Assembly (NCBI GenBank): GCA_016177405.1
Contig: JACOVG010000003.1
Coordinates: 1 to 32,049, forward strand
DNA: 32,049 nucleotides
Direction: 5' to 3'
Source of the DNA: Candidatus Omnitrophota bacterium
Lineage (GTDB): Bacteria > Omnitrophota > Gorgyraeia > 1-14-0-20-64-10
The notes below the pieces were generated by a model, which saw only the letters and a program-made list of their open reading frames with translations, did not search any database and was not told the DNA's origin. Position numbers and translations under genes: made by a program. Below are positions 16,861 to 25,500 of the stretch, one piece after another; position 1 is the first letter of the stretch, and each line of letters begins with the position of its first letter.

Positions 16861-18170
16861 GGCCCTTGCTATTCGTTGCGTTTTTTCTGCTTTCTGCTTT
16901 CTGCTTACTGCTTACTGCTGCCTTTCCCGACGAGACGCACCCCATCGTGATTCTGGAGGTCGCCGGCACCATTGACCCGGCGCTGGGCCGCTACGTCACG
17001 CGGGGGCTCGAAGAGGCCAGGGCTCTTCAGGCGGCGGCCGTCGTCATTCAATTGGACACCCCCGGCGGGCTGGACGGCTCCATGCGGAAGATCGTCCAGG
17101 CGATCCTGAACTCGCCGGTTCCGGTCATCGTTTACGTGGCCCCTGCCGGGGCCAGGGCCGCCTCGGCCGGCGCCTTCATCACCCTGGCGGCCCACCTGTC
17201 GGCCATGGCGCCGGGCACCAACATCGGAGCGGCCCACCCGGTTCAAATCGGTCCGGGCGGCGCCGAAGGGGGCAAGGGGGACACGATGACGGAGAAGATC
17301 ACCAACGACGCCGCGGCCTACATCCGTTCGATCGTGGAGATCCGGGGGCGCGACGCCGCCTGGGCGCAGGGGCTGGTCCGGCAGAGTCTCTCCCACAGCG
17401 CCGAGGACGCCAAGAAGGCCGGCGGGGTGGACTTCATCGCCAAGAACCTGGAGGATCTCTTCACCCAGGCCGAAGGGAAAGAGGTCAGGACGGTTTTCGG
17501 CCTGGCGCGCCTTTCCTTCAAGGATGCGCCTCAAAAAAGAATAGGCCCCTCCGTAGTCGAGAAGGGCCTGCATGAGCTGGCCCATCCGAATCTGGCCTAC
17601 ATCCTCCTTCTGCTGGGGATCTACGGTTTGATCTACGAGCTGGCCACCCCAGGCACGGTCTTCCCGGGGGTGGTGGGGGCGATCCTCCTGGTGCTGGCCC
17701 TGGCGGCCCTGGAGACCCTTCAGGTCAACTGGGCCGGACTTTTTCTGATCCTCCTTTCGATCCTCTTCTTCATCGCGGATATCAAACTGCCCGGTTTTGG
17801 AGCCCTGACGGTGGGCGGGGTGATCGCCTTCGCGCTGGGCTCGGTGATGCTTTTCCCCCAGGGCCGGTGGCCCGGTTTCAGGATTCCCTGGGGGACGATT
17901 TTCACGGCTACCGGAACGACGGCCGCCTTTTTTCTCTTCATCGTGGGGGCGGCCCTGCGGGCTTTGAAACGCAAGGTGGTCTCCGGCGCCGAGGGCTTGA
18001 TCGGCGCGGTGGGCACAGCCCGGACCGATTTAAGGCCGGAAGGCCTGGTTCATGTTCAAGGGGAGGATTGGAAGGCGAGGGCCGCCGCCCCCATCCCGAA
18101 GGGGGGCCGGATTAAGGTGGTAAAACTGGAAGGATTAACCGTTTACGTGGAACCGTTGAAGGAGGAGTAA
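16857..18170 (+). CDS. NfeD-family protein (ClpP-class membrane serine protease plus NfeD C-terminal domain)
   Basis: VVIQLDTPGGLDGSMRKIVQAILNSPVPVIVYVAPAGARAASAGAFITLAAHLSAMAPGTNIGAAHPV; multiple TM segments; followed by an SPFH gene. Confidence 0.93.
   Translation: MRPLLFVAFFLLSAFCLLLTAAFPDETHPIVILEVAGTIDPALGRYVTRGLEEARALQAAAVVIQLDTPGGLDGSMRKIVQAILNSPVPVIVYVAPAGARAASAGAFITLAAHLSAMAPGTNIGAAHPVQIGPGGAEGGKGDTMTEKITNDAAAYIRSIVEIRGRDAAWAQGLVRQSLSHSAEDAKKAGGVDFIAKNLEDLFTQAEGKEVRTVFGLARLSFKDAPQKRIGPSVVEKGLHELAHPNLAYILLLLGIYGLIYELATPGTVFPGVVGAILLVLALAALETLQVNWAGLFLILLSILFFIADIKLPGFGALTVGGVIAFALGSVMLFPQGRWPGFRIPWGTIFTATGTTAAFFLFIVGAALRALKRKVVSGAEGLIGAVGTARTDLRPEGLVHVQGEDWKARAAAPIPKGGRIKVVKLEGLTVYVEPLKEE
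16884..16918 (+). repeat. Heptanucleotide tandem repeat (tttctgc x3, ttactgc x2) in the NfeD signal-peptide region
   Basis: Five contiguous 7-bp units, read directly. Confidence 0.9.
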
Positions 18171-18173
18171 CCC

Positions 18174-19043
18174 ATGTGGATTCCCCCGGCTGTTTCGGCG
18201 TTTTTCTTTCTTGTCGTTGTCGTGACCCTGATTCTCACCGTGGTCCGGATTGTGCCGGAGTACAAGCGCCTCGTGATCCTGCGCTTGGGCCGGGTGATGG
18301 GGGCCAAGGGTCCCGGGATCGTGATCATCCTGCCCGTGATTGACCAGCCGGTTTCCGCCGACCTGCGCGAGACCTACCTGGAGATCCCCCGGCAGACCTG
18401 CATCACGAAGGACAACGCCCCCATCTCGATCGATTTTCTCATCTACTCCAAGGTGGTGGAGCCGGTGGCCTCGGTCATCCAGGTCCGGGACTATGCCGGT
18501 GCCGCCATGGGGATCGCCACCACCACCCTGCGCGCGGTGGTGGGCGACATCCCGCTGGACGACGTTCTGGCCAAACGGGAGCAGATCAACCAGGTTCTGC
18601 GCACCAAGCTGGATGAGGTGACCGAACGCTGGGGGGTGAAGGTGACCTCGGTCGAGATCCGGGAGATCTCGCCGCCCAAGGATGTGCAGGAGTCGATGAA
18701 CAAGCAGATGGCCGCCGAGCGCAGCCGGCGCGCCATGGTCCTGGAGGCGGATGGGCAGAAGCAGGCAGACATCACCGTGGCTGAGGGACAAAGGCAGTCG
18801 GCAATCTTGAAGGCCGAAGGGGCCAAGCAGGCGGCGATCCTGGAGGCGGAAGGGCACGCCCTGGCCCTGACCAAGGTCTTCGAGGCGGTCAAGCACGTGG
18901 ACGCCAAGACGATGTCTCTCCAGTACCTGGAAACGCTGAAGGCGCTGGGGACGGGCGCCTCCACCAAGTGGGTGATTCCCGCCGAATTGACGAACCTGCT
19001 GGCGCCGTTCGCCGGAATGGTGAAAAGCTCCGCCAAGGAGTGA
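18174..19043 (+). CDS. SPFH/Band 7 (slipin-like) membrane protein
   Basis: N-terminal TM; EYKRLVILRLGRVMGAKGPGIVIILPVIDQ, SIDFLIYSKVVEP, LDDVLAKREQINQVLRTKLDEVTERWGVKVTSVEIREI. Confidence 0.95.
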   Translation: MWIPPAVSAFFFLVVVVTLILTVVRIVPEYKRLVILRLGRVMGAKGPGIVIILPVIDQPVSADLRETYLEIPRQTCITKDNAPISIDFLIYSKVVEPVASVIQVRDYAGAAMGIATTTLRAVVGDIPLDDVLAKREQINQVLRTKLDEVTERWGVKVTSVEIREISPPKDVQESMNKQMAAERSRRAMVLEADGQKQADITVAEGQRQSAILKAEGAKQAAILEAEGHALALTKVFEAVKHVDAKTMSLQYLETLKALGTGASTKWVIPAELTNLLAPFAGMVKSSAKE

Positions 19044-19435
19044 AAGAAAAACTTAAATCCAGGGCCAGGGCCGTTGTCAGCTTCAAGGCCTCGCCGCATC
19101 GCCTGGCCCTGGCGTTTGGCTTGGGGATCGCGCTGGGAATCATCCCGGGAACCGGCGCCATTGTGGCGGCCGGCGCGGCCGCGGCCTTCAAGCTGAACCT
19201 CCCGCTTATGGTGGCCGGAGCCCTCCTGACCAACCCCCTGACGGTGCCGCTGGTCTATGCCGGGAGCTTCTTCCTGGGGCATTGGCTCCTGGGCGATTGG
19301 CTGCCTGCCGGAAGGATCAGCAGTATTCTTCTTGGGACCCTAACAGGCAATCTCCTGCTTGCCGCCGGGATGGGCCTGGCCGGCTACCTGATCGTTTTCG
19401 GGATCTCGTCCCTCTCCAAACGCGGTTGTAAATAG
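19040..19435 (+). CDS. DUF2062-type membrane protein
   Basis: GTG at 19040 (GTGA overlap); SPHRLALAFGLGIALGIIPGTGAIVAAGAAAAFKLNLPLMVAGALLTNPLTVPLVY. Confidence 0.8.
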   Translation: MKEKLKSRARAVVSFKASPHRLALAFGLGIALGIIPGTGAIVAAGAAAAFKLNLPLMVAGALLTNPLTVPLVYAGSFFLGHWLLGDWLPAGRISSILLGTLTGNLLLAAGMGLAGYLIVFGISSLSKRGCK

Positions 19436-19523
19436 TAACACATCCCCAGTTTATTTATTGGAATTCTCCCGCCCAATCAGGTAAACTTCCATTGGTCATG
19501 CGAAACCCTTTAAAAAATCCCCG

Positions 19524-22500
19524 ATGAAGGCGCAACCCATCACCGCGAGAGGATTAGCGCTCCTTCTAAGCCTTTCCCTTGGCTTTCCTCCGGGCGCCTC
19601 GGCGCTCCGCCCAACCGGCCTCGAAGAGTCGGACTCCGCCAAGGAAAAACTGCTCGAATCCCTCACCGACAGCTCCGACATCGCGCGCCCCGCCGCCGGC
19701 CTCGAGGAACCTCCCGTTGTCTCGACGATCACCAGGTTTTTCCGCTTCCCCACGCAATTGGACTGGCTTCTGGCACAGATGACGCCGAAGGTGGAAGGTC
19801 AAGAACCGGTGGTCATCCTATGCCTGGGCAGCGGGGCGAAGGAACCGGCCTCCATCGCCTCTTCCCTCTGGGAAAGGTATGGCGAGATGCCCCAGGGGAG
19901 GGTTGTCATTCATGCCGTGGATTCTAACGATGGAGTTTACCAAGAGATGCTTCGCCATTTTGAAAAAGGAGAAGCTTTCGATCTTTTTCTAGAGGCAGAC
20001 TCCAGGCCAGGCATTGGCAAGAGGCTTATCAGACTTAACGAAACCATGCTGCACTGGAGACAATGGATCAAGCCCGTCCATTCTTCTTTGGAGAATGTCC
20101 GGGAACTTTACTTCCAGGCCGACGCGGTGTTCCTTAACATGGTGGCTTATCAAGTTAGAGATAGGAAGAAGGTGCGTGAGTTGCTAGCTCAACTGAAAGA
20201 GGGGGCAAGGATATATACCCGGTCTGAAGATGCCCAGCTCCTGGACCTGAAGTCTGATTCCCGATTTTACGTTCTAAATGATTCGAAGGACCCGGAGTGG
20301 GTGATGGTTTTCCAGCGCGCCGGGCTGGAGGAATTGAGTTCTCGGGCGGGCAGACTGGATGCGGAGCTTAAGAGGCTGGCGAGCGAAGCCGAGGAACTCC
20401 AATGGCTTCGAGACTTCCTTCGGGAGGAAGGAATCACGCTGGAGGACCCTTCCATCCGGTTTGGCATACACCTCGGATCCAGCGTTCTTGGCTCCAGCTC
20501 TCCTCCCGCGATAACGCACCTGTACAACCGTGTTCCGGCATGCCGGGCTCCCTTCGCGAAGGCGCGAATACGCCTGATCTCCATTCCTCGAAATACCACC
20601 GAAGCGGAGCTCCCGGAAATTCTCCGAGCGATCGAGGAACACCCTCGAATCGTTTTGGTCACCGCTACCCAGCCGCACAAGATTAAGGTGGGAGCGTGGG
20701 TCAACCGATGGGATCCTCAAGAATTGCCGGCCACAAACGTCCTGATTCTTCGGGATCCACAAGGAAAGCTCCTTGACGTTCGCGGAACGAATTCAGACGG
20801 GCCGGGCTTCGTGGAGCAATATAAGAAGGTCTGGGGTGCACGGCAAGGAAGAATCGGAACGTTTGAGGGAAAGAAGGTGGTGCTTTTAGGCGGCTGGGGC
20901 GGGCTGGGGCAGGCTCTAACGACCTCCGTGCTGAAAGAGAAACCCCTCGAGCTCATCATCAGCGAAATTGACCACCCAGAGAGGACCCTTGAACAGTCGA
21001 GGATGCAGTTTGAAGAGATGCTGGATCGTTTCTCAAGCCAGGGCGGAGAACGGCTCAACGCCACCATCCTGCGGGCCTACGACCCCCGAGATCCCTCTAA
21101 GAACGATCCGGAACTTCTTCGGCACATCCGAGAAGCCGAGATCATCATCAATGCCACCGGTCTTGGAATGGAGAAGAATGATCACCGCTCCCCTCTTACA
21201 GATCCAAGCGTCTTGGGTTCTCAACAAGAGGTGTTCGACTCCATTTACAGAACCAAAAAGGGAGAACCCCGGCCGGTAACGCCATTTCTGCAGCAAGCCT
21301 GGGACGCTGGAGTCCGAAGGGTCTTTAATGGCGTTGGGCTCTACGTGAGGGATTTCGCCTTGGAAGCAGAGTGGCTGGTTCGGGAACTTACAGGTGAGAC
21401 AATTCAGCGCGATCCCATTCACGAGGAGATGTACCACTGGGCTCTCCAAAACCGAGGTCTCAAGGAAGCGAGGGATATCCTCTCCGCCGGGCTGGAGGAG
21501 AAGACGGCGTTGGGCCGACACGTCGACCGGATGGAGCAGGCCATCAAGGAACGCCGCTGGGATTCCTTGGGTGACTTCTCCAAAGAGCTGATGGAGGCGG
21601 CAATTTCCGTCCTTAAAACAGAAGAAGCGGGGAAGGACTTGAGTTCTTTCTGGGAACTCGATGAGGCGGTTTGTTCGCTCCAGGCGCTTCCCGCAGAGGG
21701 TTTACCGCGAGAAGAAGCTGCCTTGAAGATTCTCCGGAGGTGGCAAGCCAATGCCGTCGCTCTCTTGGTGACGACCGCCACCCTTTCCGAGAAGGCGGCC
21801 GAGGGATTCCTGAAAGATCCTGCCTCCCTGGAAGGGCACCTTTGGTTTGTCCTCGATTACCTCTGGGGCAGGCTGCGAATTGCCAACATGGATCGCCTGG
21901 TTTTCTCGAACCAAGAAGTGGCCTGGGAATTCTGGGCAGATGCCTTCCAGGTTCTGACCTGGACCACTCCTCCTGAAAGATTTGATCCTACCCAGATAGA
22001 AGTTGAAGCGATCAGAAGGACGATGCCTATTGAGACCTTCCCCAGCTTGTTAAAAGCTCCGACCCTTGGCCCGGAGAGCGCGAAGCCCTTCTTTGTTCCT
22101 CTGGTTCAACAGATGGGAGAAGCTCCGTTCTTCCTGAAGAAGGATCTTCTCTTGAGGCGCCAGGCCGCGGCGATGAACCTGTCCGCCGTCTTTTACAGCT
22201 TCGCCTCCCGCGTGGCGGGGGAATTGCGCTTAGAACAGACGCGCGCCTTCTTTGATCGGCAGGCCCAGGCGCGGTATCAGCAGGCCGCTGGCGGAGAGAA
22301 TTACCCTTGGAGGCCGGCATTCCAAGCTGTTGTTGCCGAAGAGGAAAGGAAAAACCAGGCGGCAACTCTGCCAGCGCCCAAAGAGGTGATGTGGAAGGTG
22401 GGGGATCGGGTGGCGATGCGCGATCCGTTTTCCGGAAAAGACCGGGTGAGGGTCATTGACGAGGTGGATCCTAAGAACGAACGGGTTCATCTGGAAGGAG

Positions 22501-25500
22501 ATCCTTCCGGGGACCGGGTGAGTTTTAAGATTTTGTCCCGTTTCAAGCGCCTTCCGCGGTCTGGGTTGGAGGAGGATGGGATTGTTCATTTGGAGGGTTT
22601 AAGCTTAGAGAGGGTGGAGGGGATGTTGAAGGGGCATGCGCCGCAAGCGCTTACCTTCTTTTGGGATCGGGAAGGAAAGCCGGCAGAGCCGGAGACCTTT
22701 CCGTGGAATTCCGAGAGCGACTTCCAAGCGTTGGCGCGTGAAAGATTGGGGCAGGGAGCCGACGCCATCCTCTACGCGGTGACCATTCACCGGTTTCCCG
22801 GAGGCCTCCAGGTGGGTTCCCGTCTCACCCACGCGGCTGTTGCTGCCTATCGAGGTTCTTCCTCATCAAATCTTCTGCACGATCTCTCCTGGTACTTGCG
22901 AAATGTGGTTGAGGCGTACCCAGGCCCTCTGGAGAAAATCGTTCTCGTGAATCCAGCGGGGGAAGAGAAATTCATGCCAGCCGCATTCAGCACGGAATCT
23001 CTAAGGAGCTGGTTGAGGGAAGATTTTCGGCGGCTTAGGATTCCGCGAGAGGAATTGGGGCAGTGGCAGACCAGGTTGAAGGTGATTCCGGGAAGCGGCT
23101 TGACACCTCCTCATCTGCGTTTGACGGTGGAGTACCAAGGCACCTCCGGCTCGATCTTAGAAGAAGCAAGGAAGGTTGCCCAGGCGGTGGCGCGCCGTTA
23201 TCCGCTTGCCTATGGCGGAAAAAAACTCCTTCAGGGTTACCTTTCAAGTGACGAGAAAGAGCGCTTGAAAACGATGGCTGCCATGGCCCGAAGCCTTTTT
23301 GAAATGAGCCAGAGATCTCAACGGGGTGAACGAATAGTGGATGCTGACCACGCCATGCGGATTCTGGCGGCGGCTCAAGCGGGGGTCAAGTACGGGCTTC
23401 CATGGCTTCAAATGGAGACGGTGGAAAGGTACCTGGAGGGAAGGTATGACCTCAAGCGGGCCAGGTTAAACTTTCCCCGTCGGCTGGAGAAAAGGGCGGA
23501 AGAGATCTTGAAAGAGGCCGAGAAGCTCCTGAAAGAGGGGACGCGTTTGAGCGGCCAGAAAACCCTTCAAGCCGTCCCTAAAGAAAAGACAAGGGAAGCG
23601 GTTGCGGCTCCTCCCAAACATCCCCTCCCAAGCTCTCCCCTGGCGGAAGCGGTGAATGAATTGTTTGGCGAGGATGGCAAGCTTGAAATCCCGGTTCCTT
23701 CGGATGCCGCCCCCCATGGTCCTGTGGGGGCCGCCGGCGGCCGCTCGGTTGCCGGCAAGACGGCTTATGGCTCTTTCTTGTTGAAGGCCGAGGCCGGGAT
23801 GCTGGAGAATCAAGATCCGGCTGTTTGGAGGGAGAAGGTTCCCGCGGCGCGAATTACGTACCGGCAAAGCAGGGCGCTTATCTCGAGAGACTTCCCGTGG
23901 ATCCGGCAGGTTCAATTCCGAATGGCTGCCCCCGTTCAAACGGATTGGGGAACGCTGAATCCGGTTCTGTTTCCCATCCATGATCGGTCTCGAGCCCGGG
24001 AGATGGCGATCACCTTCCCCTTGCCATGGGTTGGGTTGGACCAGCCCGGGCCTGTTCGGGCGGTCTTGGAGGCCCGCCTCCCCGAGGTCTTGCTGGAAGA
24101 AGAAGCAGATGCCAGAACTGACGACTCGAGACTCATCTTTGCCACAAGCGAGGAACCCTCCGCCGGGCTGCCCCAAAAATGGGCTCTAGTTTATGAGCCA
24201 CCTGAAGGTGGTCTAAAAACTTCGGGGTTGGAGGAGCGGGGGATCAGAAAACTGCTTGTCTTCGCGCCGGGGTTCGTTCAAGGGGCAATCGGGGATGCCG
24301 TGAAAAAGTGGCGCTTGGACTCACCGAGCACCGAGGTTGCCTATGTGGAAGCCAAAGAGCAAGTTCCAGACAATCCCCAGGCATACCCGGACGCGGTTTT
24401 CATTGTGGTGCAGGATGGCAGCTCTTGGGACCTGCTGGAGAAGCTCTTCTCCTTGGCGGCCCACGGGGTTCCGACGGCGCTCCTTTGCCCGCCCTCTTTG
24501 ATGAACGAGGAAAGGATCTCCTCGGCCTACGTGAGGGTAGCGTCACTGGAGGCAAACCCCCTTTTCCTCCACGTGGAAGACGGTCTCGCGCAAGAACCCA
24601 AGCTGATTCTTACGGCAGGGCAGGTTCTCAACCGGCTCGATTTCGCGGCCACCGCGGGCGATTCCGGGATGGATTTGGCAAGGATCCGGCTGGCGGCAAG
24701 GAAATTCGCCAGGACTCTTCAGGAACCCCTGGGATCCATTGGCGAGGGCCTCACGAAACTTCGCCGGATCACCAACTCTTGGAAAGAAAAGTTACCCCGA
24801 GAAATGCCGGCGGAGGCGGAGGGGGCCCTACGGGAGATCTCTTCTTCCCGGGAGGAGATCTCCCGGGTTCTTCAAGTGAACAGAGAGAATCGACCATCCG
24901 AATTGAGCCGGCTCATCGGCTATGAGCTGACCAGCGCGGTCAACGCGCTCGACCTGGTGCAGTTCGCGACGACTCCAGAAAAGGTTCTCTCCCATCTGCC
25001 TACCATTGAGGTAAGCTTCCAGCACATCCTGGCTGTTTTGGATGAGCTTCAATCCTGGGAGCAGGTTCGGATGGCGGGCGACCCCTTCTTTCCCTACCTT
25101 GCTCTGGCAACCTCCGACACCATTTCCCTGCCGGTGGGGACCTACGCGTATGCCGTGGCAGGGATACGGGTCGTTTTAGGACCCATCAAAGAAGATGGCG
25201 GTGAGACAGCCGGAGAGAAGGAGGCTGCCGGGGTTGAAACTACGGCAGGGAATCGATCCTACCACCACGGCCAGAAGCCGTGGGCGGAGGTGGTAAATGA
25301 GCATCGCCAGGTGACTCGGCTTATCTCCCAAATGAGAGGCTGGCCCCTTGAGGAAATCCATGCCGCCATCGCCAATCTGGACTTCTTCGCCGCTGGGTTG
25401 TCCCAAAAAGGGGCTCCAGTTTATGGGCCGCCTAAAGGTGGCCTAGAAACTTCGGGGTTGGAGGAGGGGGTGCTGGGGGGAGTGATGGCGCGGATGCCGG

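Noticed and set aside
24308-24925. 205-aa plus-strand ORF inside the giant gene
   Set aside because: Alternative frame of the 2261-aa ORF; Gly/Arg/Ser-rich with no family signal.
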